From Flavobacteriaceae bacterium (lineage in GTDB: Bacteria > Bacteroidota > Bacteroidia > Flavobacteriales > Flavobacteriaceae): DNA of 64,000 nucleotides. The stretch spans positions 49,022-113,021 of the forward strand of contig CANGTQ010000009.1 in NCBI GenBank assembly GCA_947456955.1. Reading direction: 5' to 3'. Made by a program: the position numbers and the translations under genes. The first letter of the stretch is position 1. Each line of letters opens with the position of its first letter. The notes below the pieces were generated by a model. That model saw only the letters and a program-made list of their open reading frames with translations, was not told the DNA's origin and did no database searches. Shown here piece after piece: positions 1 to 8,918 of this stretch.

Positions 1-372
1 ATCACTACCATTTTTGCCACACATGATAGTTCAGATGTATTGTCTTTTGCTGATGAAGTTTTGGTTCTAAAAGACGGGCAACTTATCGAGGAAGGAAATC
101 CAGAAAGCATCTATAATTACCCAAAAAACATTTACATTGCTTCTCTTTTTGGAGATGTCAACGAAATAGAAATAGATGGTAAAATAGAACTTATTTATCC
201 CGATCAATTGAATATTGTTGAAAAGTCAGACTTAAAAGTTGAGGTTGTAAAATCCTATTTTTTAGGAAGTCATTATCTGATTGAGGCAAATAATATTAAC
301 AAAGCTTTATTTTTTGAGAGTGAAAAAGAACTTGCAACCGGAACAATAATATATTTAAAAAAGAAACCCTAA
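1..372 (+). CDS. ABC transporter ATP-binding protein, C-terminal part (partial at window start)
   Basis: The frame is open from base 1 and ends at 372, so only the last 123 codons are visible. They begin with the end of an ABC ATPase: a beta strand leading to the H-loop histidine (FATHD at residues 6-10), then the typical tail LSFADEVLVLKDGQLIEEGNP. The remaining 70 or so residues resemble the accessory C-terminal domain of importer ATPases. Walker motifs lie outside the window, so the substrate cannot be named. The stop codon sits inside a hairpin that probably ends the transcript. Confidence 0.8.
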   Translation: MTTIFATHDSSDVLSFADEVLVLKDGQLIEEGNPESIYNYPKNIYIASLFGDVNEIEIDGKIELIYPDQLNIVEKSDLKVEVVKSYFLGSHYLIEANNINKALFFESEKELATGTIIYLKKKP

Positions 373-400
373 ATCATTTGACTCTAGGGTTTCTATATTC
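363..400 (+). terminator. Rho-independent terminator after the ABC ATPase gene
   Basis: Inverted repeat GAAACCCTA (363-371) and TAGGGTTTC (385-393). It overlaps the ABC gene stop codon and lies just before the end of the convergent S9 peptidase gene, so it may serve both. Confidence 0.55.
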
Positions 401-420
401 TATTCTCTATTTTCTTAAAA

Positions 421-2835
421 CTAGTTTTTCAAATACTTTTCCAAAAACTGATCTTGTTCCCACAATAAGTGAAGTATGTTTTCTTTAGCCACATAGCTGT
501 GTGCTTCGTTTGGCAACAACACTAATCTTACTGGCGCTCCCAAATTTTTCAACGCTTGGAAATAACGTTCCGATTGAAGCGTAAATGTCCCCGGATTATT
601 GTCGGCATCACCATGAACTAATAGCAAGGGAGTTTTCATTTTATCAGCGTTCATGAATGGAGACATTTCATTGTAAATAGCCGGAATATCCCAATAATTT
701 CGTTGTTCACTTTGAAATCCGAAAGGTGTCAATGTTCTGTTATAGGCACCACTTCTTGCAATTCCACAGGCAAAAAGATTAGAATGTGACAATAAATTTG
801 CTGTCATGAAGGCTCCGTATGAATGTCCCCCAATAGCACATTTTTTTCTATTTATGTAGCCCAATTTATCTACAGCATCAATCGCCGCCTCGGCATCATC
901 AACTAATTGTGTCATGAAAGTATCATTTGGTTCCGTAGTGCCTTCGCCAATAATTGGAAACGACGCATCGTCAAGAACTGCATACCCTTTGGTTACCCAA
1001 TATACAAACGAACCATAATAGGGGAAAGTAAACTCATTTGGATTTTGCTTGTTTTGACCAGCTGAGCTTTTATCTTTAAATTCTTCTGGATAAGCCCAAA
1101 TCAATAAAGGTAATTTCTCTGATTTTTTAGTTCGGTCATAACCATCAGGTAAATAAAGCGTTCCCGATAAATCTACACCATCTTTACGTTTGTACTTAAT
1201 TACTTCTTTGTACACATTTTTGATACTTTCAAACGGGTTTTTGAAATTGGTAAGCTGTGTTAATTTTTTAGATTTTAGGTTTCTGAAATAATAGTTTGGA
1301 AACTCATTCTTGGATTGAATTTGCACCAAAACGTCTCCTTTTTTGAAATCTTCTATTGATAACAAATCTTCTTTTTTGTCTTTGAAAGTAGAGGTATAAA
1401 GGCGTTTTGTTTTTAATGTCCCTAAATTATATTCATCAATAAATGGAAACTGCCCATCTTTGGTAAAACCATCGCCAATTAGGTAAGCATTATTGTTTTC
1501 GATTGCTAAAACATAACGGTTGTACTCATTTCTTTTGGTTTCAAAATTACCCGGATCAGAATAAATATCTTGCGAGTTTCTATCCGAAATAATTTTAGGC
1601 GCTTGACTCGTATTTGATGGATTGATTAAATAGGTTTTAGTATTTCGAGTATCATACCATTCATCAGAAACAATAGCAATGTTTTCGTTACCCCAAATAA
1701 CGCCACCATATCGTTGTTTTGTTTTTAGTAATGAAGTTGGTTTAGAAATGAAAGGGGCATTCCATGAAAAAAGCTCGTCTCTAAAATCTACTTTTTTAGC
1801 CTGATCACCTTCATCAAGTGCTTCAACATAAGCTAAGGTTGCCGGTTTATCAGCTCTCCAACTCATACTTCTTTTTCCTTTTCTTACCGATGAAAATCCT
1901 TTTGGAATTACTTCGTTTAATGGCACTTCATTGACAACTTTAATTTCTTTTCCGGTTATATCATACACTACACTTTTTAGTGGGAAACGATTGTACGGAA
2001 CGATATAAGAAAATGGTTTTTGCATTGTGGTAATCATTAAATAATTTCCATCAGGTGAAAAACTTTCACCAGCATATAAATCAACGGCTTTAAAAAAATC
2101 TATTTTTCCGGAAAGTGAAACTTTGTATAATTCGGAAGTCATTAGTGTTTCAAAATTAGTTTCATCTGTTTTATTTTTCAACAAATCAGGATAGGTCCTG
2201 TTTTGCGATTTAGAACCGTCACCTGAAGAAACTGTTGGACCTTTTGGCAAATCTTTTTTGATGTCAATAAGGCTAGGACGATTTTTTGGAATCATTTTCA
2301 CAAATAAAGTTTCGTTGTCTTTCATCCAACTATAAGGACTTCCAAGATTGGCGTTAAGGTTTGCAGCAGTAAGTTTTTTGGCTGAAGCCGATACTACATC
2401 AATAACCCATAATTCAACTCCGCTTGAAACGGTATTTGTGAATGCAATTTTCTGTTCATTAGGAGACCAACTGATATAGGCAATTCTAGGGTTCTCCGGT
2501 AAACCTTTTATTTGAGTTTCGGTTTTATCTGTAACTTTTCTAATTTTTAGATTGGAAATATAATTCATGGCACTGCCAATATTAGTAATTGGATTAATAC
2601 GTAATCCGCCCAAACGCATTTCTTCCTGATTCAAATCATCAAGTGTTTTATAAGTGCTTCGGTAAGAGAAAAGCATGTACTCTTTTTTAGAATCCATACT
2701 AACGCTCGGTGCTCTTTCATAATCTGCCAAGGCTGAAATTGTAGCGGATGGCTTTTGGTACGTAAGGTTTTCCTGTGCTGAAGCAATAGTTACAGCTAAC
2801 CCGAAAAATAGTAATAAAAAGAAATATTTTTTCAT
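421..2835 (-). CDS. S9 family peptidase (prolyl oligopeptidase family), secreted
   Basis: An 804-residue serine peptidase. An N-terminal signal peptide (MKKYFFLLLFFGLAVTIASA) precedes a beta-propeller-like region of about 500 residues and a C-terminal alpha/beta-hydrolase domain. The catalytic triad is visible near the C-terminus: Ser in GGHSYGAF, Asp in HGDADN and His in NEAHSY. The start is placed at the Met that opens the signal peptide rather than ten codons upstream. It probably cleaves peptides in the periplasm. It is divergent from the FabH-type gene and stands alone. Confidence 0.9.
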   Translation of the reverse strand: MKKYFFLLLFFGLAVTIASAQENLTYQKPSATISALADYERAPSVSMDSKKEYMLFSYRSTYKTLDDLNQEEMRLGGLRINPITNIGSAMNYISNLKIRKVTDKTETQIKGLPENPRIAYISWSPNEQKIAFTNTVSSGVELWVIDVVSASAKKLTAANLNANLGSPYSWMKDNETLFVKMIPKNRPSLIDIKKDLPKGPTVSSGDGSKSQNRTYPDLLKNKTDETNFETLMTSELYKVSLSGKIDFFKAVDLYAGESFSPDGNYLMITTMQKPFSYIVPYNRFPLKSVVYDITGKEIKVVNEVPLNEVIPKGFSSVRKGKRSMSWRADKPATLAYVEALDEGDQAKKVDFRDELFSWNAPFISKPTSLLKTKQRYGGVIWGNENIAIVSDEWYDTRNTKTYLINPSNTSQAPKIISDRNSQDIYSDPGNFETKRNEYNRYVLAIENNNAYLIGDGFTKDGQFPFIDEYNLGTLKTKRLYTSTFKDKKEDLLSIEDFKKGDVLVQIQSKNEFPNYYFRNLKSKKLTQLTNFKNPFESIKNVYKEVIKYKRKDGVDLSGTLYLPDGYDRTKKSEKLPLLIWAYPEEFKDKSSAGQNKQNPNEFTFPYYGSFVYWVTKGYAVLDDASFPIIGEGTTEPNDTFMTQLVDDAEAAIDAVDKLGYINRKKCAIGGHSYGAFMTANLLSHSNLFACGIARSGAYNRTLTPFGFQSEQRNYWDIPAIYNEMSPFMNADKMKTPLLLVHGDADNNPGTFTLQSERYFQALKNLGAPVRLVLLPNEAHSYVAKENILHLLWEQDQFLEKYLKN

Positions 2836-2977
2836 AAGTATAAGTTTTATTCCGCTACATTCCATACAATTGCTTCGCCAATTCGCTAAAGCTTAGTGTC
2901 GGCTGCGCCTCGGTTTGATTTTCGATTGGTCGAATTTACGAAGTAGTTGTTACATTTTATTAAATCCTAAAATAAAA

Positions 2978-3006
2978 TTGTTGCTTTTTAAAAATGATTA
3001 ATTTAG
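2978..3006 (+). promoter_or_regulatory. Probable promoter of the FabH-type gene
   Basis: TTG at 2978-2980, an 18 bp spacer, then TAATTTAG at 2999-3006, one base off the Bacteroidota -7 consensus TAnnTTTG. It sits about 30 bp before the start codon. Confidence 0.4.
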
Positions 3007-3038
3007 CACAACTTTTTTTAATTATTTAAATAAAAATT

Positions 3039-4043
3039 ATGTTTCATTCCAAAATTTCAGGCTTAGGTTTTTATGTTCCCGATAATGTTGTCACTAATGA
3101 TGATTTGTCAAAAATAATGGACACTAATGATGAATGGATTCAGGAAAGAACCGGAATTCAAGAAAGAAGGCACATTATTCGTGGAGAAGATACTACAACA
3201 ACCATGGGAGTAAAAGCCGCCAAAATTGCAATAGAACGTTCTGGACTTTCTAATTACGATATCGATTTTATTGTTTTTGCTACAATTTCTCCCGATTATT
3301 ATTTTCCCGGTCCTGGAGTTGAATTACAAAAAGAACTCGGAATGAAAACTATTGGTGCTTTAGATATTCGTAATCAATGTTCAGGTTTTGTGTATGCACT
3401 TTCTGTTGCTGATCAATTTATTAAAACCGGAATGTATAAAAATATATTGGTAGTTGCTTCCGAAGTACAATCTTTAGGTTTAGACATGACCACCCGTGGT
3501 CGCGGAGTTTCCGTAATTTTTGGAGATGGAGCAGGAGCAGCTGTTTTAAGTAGAAGTAATGACGATAGCAGGATTCTTTCTACACATCTTCATTCAGAAG
3601 GAGAGCACGCTAAAGAGTTAGCCGTTTTAGCACCTGGGATGGGAGGAAGATGGGTAACTGATATTCTGGCAGACAACAATCCGGATGATGAAAGTTATTA
3701 TCCGTATATGAATGGACAATTTGTTTTCAAACACGCTGTAGTTAGATTTAGCGAAGTAATCAATGAAGGATTGCAAGCCAATAATTTAAAGGTTTCCGAT
3801 ATTGATATGTTAATTCCACATCAGGCTAACTTGAGAATTTCACAGTTTATCCAGAAGAAATTTGGTTTAAATGATGAACAAGTTTTCAATAACATTCAAA
3901 AATATGGCAACACAACGGCAGCATCTATTCCGATTGCGTTGACCGAAGCATGGGAACAAGGAAAAATAAAAAAAGGCGATACAGTTGTCTTAGCTGCTTT
4001 CGGTAGTGGATTTACTTGGGCAAGTGCTATTATTAAATGGTAA
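3039..4043 (+). CDS. 3-oxoacyl-ACP synthase III (FabH-like ketoacyl synthase)
   Basis: A 334-residue thiolase-fold condensing enzyme of the usual FabH length. The catalytic triad is complete: Cys114 (RNQCSGF), His261 (IPHQANLRI) and Asn291 (YGNTTAAS). FabH condenses acyl-CoA with malonyl-ACP to start fatty acid synthesis. Bacteroidota often carry several paralogues, and this monocistronic copy lies away from plsX or rpmF, so it may be a secondary one. A hairpin terminator follows. Confidence 0.88.
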   Translation: MFHSKISGLGFYVPDNVVTNDDLSKIMDTNDEWIQERTGIQERRHIIRGEDTTTTMGVKAAKIAIERSGLSNYDIDFIVFATISPDYYFPGPGVELQKELGMKTIGALDIRNQCSGFVYALSVADQFIKTGMYKNILVVASEVQSLGLDMTTRGRGVSVIFGDGAGAAVLSRSNDDSRILSTHLHSEGEHAKELAVLAPGMGGRWVTDILADNNPDDESYYPYMNGQFVFKHAVVRFSEVINEGLQANNLKVSDIDMLIPHQANLRISQFIQKKFGLNDEQVFNNIQKYGNTTAASIPIALTEAWEQGKIKKGDTVVLAAFGSGFTWASAIIKW

Positions 4044-4047
4044 ATAG

Positions 4048-4078
4048 AAAGCCATCCCTTTTTAGAGATGGCTTTTCT
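4048..4078. terminator. Bidirectional hairpin terminator
   Basis: Stem AAAGCCATC (4048-4056) with GATGGCTTT (4067-4075) followed by T-rich sequence, between two convergent genes. Confidence 0.7.
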
Positions 4079-4097
4079 TAACATAGTAGGTAGTAGG

Positions 4098-7000
4098 TTA
4101 TCGCTTCATAGCGAAATGGGCCCTAAATTCTTGATTAACTTTGTTTTCATCCATGTAAGTCACACTAAACCAATAATCGTCAGATGGCATAAGATTTCCA
4201 TTATATGTTCCATCCCAACCGCTATTACTTGGTCTTATTTGTGTTAGCATTTTACCATAACGGTCATAAATTATGATACTTGCACTAGGTTGATTGGATA
4301 AATCTTTAATATTCCATGTGTCATTATACCCATCGTTATTTGGGGTGAAGTATTTTGGATAGTTTACAACCAAAGCATTAATAGTAGTGCTTCCACAACC
4401 ATTTTTGTCTCTAACGGTAACAGTATGAATTCCAGAAGGGACATTATCAAAAACATTACTGTCTTGAAACGGTCCATTATTCAATTGGTATTCAAAATTA
4501 TTTCCTTGACCAGTTGCCGTTACCGTGATTGATTGACTGTCAGCAAAGTCTTCACTCACCTCATAGGTTACAATTGCAGGTTCTGATGGACTTACAGTAA
4601 TTATAACAGGCTCTGATACACATCCCGTAGCTTTATTTTTAACTACTAAAGTATATAATCCTGGTAAGATTGCTTGATACATACTTGAAGTTCCAAGAGT
4701 GTTTCCGGCTTCATTTGTCCATACAAAAGTATAAAGGGCTGAACTTAATCCGCTATAAATCGTGTAAGCATTTAATAGTGTTCCTGTTTCACTGTCTATA
4801 CAGATTATACCGTCTATCGGAGTTGGTTCTGGTAGTTTATTTACAATTATGGTTATTGGTGTTATATCATAACAATTTGGAGCTAATGAATTATTAACTC
4901 TAGCGTAAACAACATTTTTAGTAGATGATAATACTGGGTTTGTTGCGCTAGTTGCATTTTCCATACTTTCATAATAGGTAATACTAAATTCAGTGCCCGT
5001 TTGATTTCCGAGAATTGATGCTGATAATGAAGATAAGTTAAAATCAACTATTCCATCATTAGTTCCATCTTCATCACAAATAGTTCTCAATGCTGTTGGG
5101 ACAGCATTTGCAACGGGAGTGTCAATGATAGTTACTGTAAATGAACTTTCATCCGAACATAAAGGAGGATAAGGAGAAACAGCATAAATATAAATAGTTT
5201 GTGATGTTGATATAGAAGAACCAGCAGGCAGCATTGTTCCAGTAGCATTTGAACCAGTATAATATTTACCGATAGATAATGTAGGTAAAGTATAATTTTC
5301 GCAAATAGTTACATTTGGCAAATTATCCACGTTATATATCATAACCACAAATTGTCTTTCACTTGAACAATCGGGTGAAGTTGCAGTATGTGCATAAATA
5401 TAAAGTGTTTGTGAAGTAGTTAAAACATCACCTGCATGTAATAAAGTTCCTGATGCATTTGAACCAGTATAATAGTCTCCAATAGCCAAAGGAGGCAAAG
5501 TATACGAATTACAAACTTTGAAATTAGCAATTGGAGCAATTATAGGAGTTTTATTAATTGTCACAGTAAATGAGGTTTCATCAACACAAGAAAAAGAAGT
5601 ACGGATTAATGATTCTTTAAAAATATAGATTGTTTGACTAGTTGTAATTACTGTACCAGGCAATATTTCTAAACCACTTCCATTTGGACCTCCAGATTGA
5701 GTATAAAATTTGTTGTTTGGTGTTAAAATTGGTAATGTATAGTTATCGCAAGCAGTTACATTTGGTAAAACATCTGCTGAAGTAGAGAATATATTTATCT
5801 GAAAACTATTTTCTGTACTACAAGCAGGAATAGTATTTGAAATAGCATAAATATAAATTCTTTGAGAAGAAGTTATAACAGTTCCTGAAGGCAATAATGT
5901 CCCGGTTCCGTTTGGTCCAGTATAATATTTTCCAACATTCAAAGGGGTTAACACATATTGATCACAAATATCTATATCAGAACGAGAATCAATATTTGGT
6001 AATGGATTAATCGTAACAGTAAAGCTATTTTGATTAAAACAAGTGTCATTTAATCTTTTAAAAATGTAAATGGTTTGTGTTGAAAGGATTACATCACCTG
6101 GATAAAGCATTGATCCTGCGCCTTGAATATCTGTAAAATATTCACCATTTGTTAATGGAGGTAAAGTATAAGTTATACAAGCTGAAACATTTGGTAAAGT
6201 ATCAATTTGAGGTTGAATAATAGTTATTGTAAAATGTAAATTATCAGTGCAATTATTTAATCTACTTGTTGTCTCTGCATATATATAAACTATCGAATTG
6301 TCATTTATTACTGTTCCAGATGGAATTTCTGTACCGGAACCACTTGGACCAGTATAATATTTTCCAAAAGGAAGTTCAGGTAATGTGTATCCATTACATT
6401 GTGAAATATCTGCTGGTTGTTGTATTCCTATGAAAACTTCAAAAGAGTCTTCATCAGTACATGGAGTAGTTCCACCAGTAGATGCATATAAATAAATGGT
6501 TTTGCTTGTAGTTATTGGAGTTCCAGCTGCTAATTGAGTTCCAGTTCCACCAGCTCCGGTAAAATAATTACCTACAGTTAAGGCTGGTAAAGTATAAGAA
6601 GAACACTCAAAAATATCAGATCTTGTTCCTACTTCAATAGTAGGTTGAATTGTGACAGTAAAACTTGAATCTACTGTACAGATTTGTGGAGTTGTAGTTG
6701 TAAAATAAAAATAGATTGTTCTAGATGTAGTTATTACTGTTCCAGAAGGAATTTGTGTTCCTGTAGCACTTGGCCCCGTATAATATTTTCCAATGGATGC
6801 AGGTAAAGTGTAGCTTCCACAACGTGTCATATTTGGAGGTGTTAATGAGCCTTCCTCAACTATAGTAACAGTAAATGAACTACTTGCTGCACAAGATCCC
6901 GGTCCTCCAGGTTGATTGAATATATATATAGTTTGAGTTTGAGTGATAACAGTTCCAGCAAAAAGAGGTAATCCACTTCCATTAGGTCCAGTAAAATAGT

Positions 7001-8708
7001 TACCATTCGTTAACGAAGGCAATATGTAGTTTGTACATACAATAACATTCTGCAATATATCAACAAGGGGCAACGGCATAACTACAAGATTAAAGCTCGT
7101 AATATTAAAACATGAGGAATCGATAACATTTTGAACTCTAGCATATATAGTTTGTCCCGAAGAGGTGAAAGAAATAGAATTTGCTATTGGATTAGTTCCA
7201 TTATTTGCATCATTTATTGAAGTATAATAAGAAACTGAATTTATAGATGAAGATTGCCCATTTAATATAGCGAATGTTCGTGTTGTTAAGTTAAAAACAG
7301 CATCGTTTTGTGATGAAGATCTTGAACATTTAATAATATCTTGTGGTTGATTTGCAACAGGGCCAGGTGAAACAAGTAATAGAAAAGATTTAACAATAAA
7401 ACAACTGCTATTTGGTAACTGAATTCTAACATATATTCTTTGTCCACTCGGGCTATTATAAAGTAAAGGAAGCGGATTTGTATTATTATCAGCATCATTT
7501 TGTGAAATAAAATAAGATACACTAGTTAGCGGATCTAAACCTTGGATTACTCTTGAAGTATTTAAATCTAGATTATAAGTATATGATGGTGCGCTCAAAT
7601 CACATTTATATAGATTATTCGGATTTGGTGATGTTATTTGTGGATAATATTGAACTTCAATACTATCAGTATAAGGTTGACAACCATTTTGCATTTGAGC
7701 ATAAGTTACACTATATGTTCCTGGTTGATTTATAATTATACTAGAACCTGTCTCTCCATTTAATACTAAATTATTTTTTTTCCAAACAAAAGAATAATTT
7801 GTAGCGCTAAGTCCAGTATCAATAGTATGATTAGTCCCAAAACATAAAGCATTATTGTTAGAAATTAATAAATCTTGACCTAACACTTCTTGTCCAATAT
7901 TTAAACTATTTGCTGCAATAAAAATAGCAGAATCAAATTGTGGGTCAACTCTATCAGCGATAACTAATTTGATATGATATGTAACTCCTGGAGTTAATAC
8001 TGATTCTGCAGTTAAAACTTTTGTCTGTCCATTAAAATTTGTTGCTGAAGATGCGGCATTTGATCCACCATTATAACTACCAAAAAATTGGCTATTAATT
8101 GATGGACAAGATGAGTTATATAAAAAATCTCTAATAGTAACAACTGAGATAGGAGTATTTGAGTTAGGTAAAACTGCTAAGTTTGTTGTTACACCAGTTG
8201 ATGTATTTGTTAACAAGAAAGCAAATGAGTCTGAAAACTGACATTGAAAATTACCATATTCTTCAGAAGCAAAAATAAAATCAAAACTAAAGTAAGAAGA
8301 TATTGGTGTAAAATCAAATTCAAGTATTGTGGCATTTTTTGAAACCATCGAAACTCCATAAGTAGCCATTGTAGTTTCTAAATTAGTATCTCCTGTCCAA
8401 GCCGGTGATCCATCACTAAGTAACGTATTATTTGGACCTGAAGCATTTGTAACATCTCCAGTACTTAATACAACTCCACTTTGTATAGGGAAATTTGGAT
8501 TTGTGTTTTGAAAAAATCCAATTCCATTCGTAGAACCAAAATTTGTACCGGTACTCCATGTAATATTTGAGGCAGAAACACAAGGGGAGCCAATTAGCAC
8601 ATTGTTAACCATTTCAGGCACAGTGTAACTAGAAGTACTCACGGTTATTGGCTGTGAAAAACCAATCGCTGTAAGTAAGATTAAGGTTAAGTTTAATATT
8701 TTTTTCAT
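4098..8708 (-). CDS. Very large secreted T9SS (type B sorting) protein with choice-of-anchor L domain and Cys-rich repeats
   Basis: A protein of 1536 residues with signal peptide MKKILNLTLILLTAIGFSQ. Residues about 25-290 match the choice-of-anchor L domain (FDFIFASEEYGNFQC). Ig-like segments follow, then nine tandem repeats of about 75-85 residues with the pattern C..YTLP.L..G.YYTG..G.GT, each ending SQTIYIYA...C...SFTVTI. The last 90 residues (YFTPNNDGYNDTWNI ... IYDRYGKM ... WDGTYNG) are the gliding-motility-associated C-terminal, or type B, sorting domain. The protein is exported through the type IX system and probably acts as a surface adhesin. The start is the Met that opens the signal peptide. 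Confidence 0.92.
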   Translation of the reverse strand: MKKILNLTLILLTAIGFSQPITVSTSSYTVPEMVNNVLIGSPCVSASNITWSTGTNFGSTNGIGFFQNTNPNFPIQSGVVLSTGDVTNASGPNNTLLSDGSPAWTGDTNLETTMATYGVSMVSKNATILEFDFTPISSYFSFDFIFASEEYGNFQCQFSDSFAFLLTNTSTGVTTNLAVLPNSNTPISVVTIRDFLYNSSCPSINSQFFGSYNGGSNAASSATNFNGQTKVLTAESVLTPGVTYHIKLVIADRVDPQFDSAIFIAANSLNIGQEVLGQDLLISNNNALCFGTNHTIDTGLSATNYSFVWKKNNLVLNGETGSSIIINQPGTYSVTYAQMQNGCQPYTDSIEVQYYPQITSPNPNNLYKCDLSAPSYTYNLDLNTSRVIQGLDPLTSVSYFISQNDADNNTNPLPLLYNSPSGQRIYVRIQLPNSSCFIVKSFLLLVSPGPVANQPQDIIKCSRSSSQNDAVFNLTTRTFAILNGQSSSINSVSYYTSINDANNGTNPIANSISFTSSGQTIYARVQNVIDSSCFNITSFNLVVMPLPLVDILQNVIVCTNYILPSLTNGNYFTGPNGSGLPLFAGTVITQTQTIYIFNQPGGPGSCAASSSFTVTIVEEGSLTPPNMTRCGSYTLPASIGKYYTGPSATGTQIPSGTVITTSRTIYFYFTTTTPQICTVDSSFTVTIQPTIEVGTRSDIFECSSYTLPALTVGNYFTGAGGTGTQLAAGTPITTSKTIYLYASTGGTTPCTDEDSFEVFIGIQQPADISQCNGYTLPELPFGKYYTGPSGSGTEIPSGTVINDNSIVYIYAETTSRLNNCTDNLHFTITIIQPQIDTLPNVSACITYTLPPLTNGEYFTDIQGAGSMLYPGDVILSTQTIYIFKRLNDTCFNQNSFTVTINPLPNIDSRSDIDICDQYVLTPLNVGKYYTGPNGTGTLLPSGTVITSSQRIYIYAISNTIPACSTENSFQINIFSTSADVLPNVTACDNYTLPILTPNNKFYTQSGGPNGSGLEILPGTVITTSQTIYIFKESLIRTSFSCVDETSFTVTINKTPIIAPIANFKVCNSYTLPPLAIGDYYTGSNASGTLLHAGDVLTTSQTLYIYAHTATSPDCSSERQFVVMIYNVDNLPNVTICENYTLPTLSIGKYYTGSNATGTMLPAGSSISTSQTIYIYAVSPYPPLCSDESSFTVTIIDTPVANAVPTALRTICDEDGTNDGIVDFNLSSLSASILGNQTGTEFSITYYESMENATSATNPVLSSTKNVVYARVNNSLAPNCYDITPITIIVNKLPEPTPIDGIICIDSETGTLLNAYTIYSGLSSALYTFVWTNEAGNTLGTSSMYQAILPGLYTLVVKNKATGCVSEPVIITVSPSEPAIVTYEVSEDFADSQSITVTATGQGNNFEYQLNNGPFQDSNVFDNVPSGIHTVTVRDKNGCGSTTINALVVNYPKYFTPNNDGYNDTWNIKDLSNQPSASIIIYDRYGKMLTQIRPSNSGWDGTYNGNLMPSDDYWFSVTYMDENKVNQEFRAHFAMKR

Positions 8709-8890
8709 AACATGGGGATTTTGACAAAGCAAATATGGGAACAAAAAACGTTTAAATGCAAATAAAATCGATGAAATGCAAAATAATAATATATTTAAAA
8801 GTAAAAACTTACAAAATAAGTATATTTTATAAAAATTTTAACAATGTTTTTTATAAATTCCTCTATCTGTTAAAATTATTTTGTAATGTT

Positions 8891-8898
8891 TATCTTTG
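8891..8898 (+). promoter_or_regulatory. -7 promoter element of argS
   Basis: TATCTTTG matches TAnnTTTG and lies 21 bp before the argS start. I see no clear TTG at the -33 spacing. Confidence 0.4.
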
Positions 8899-8918
8899 CC
8901 ATCTTAAAAGAAATTAAA

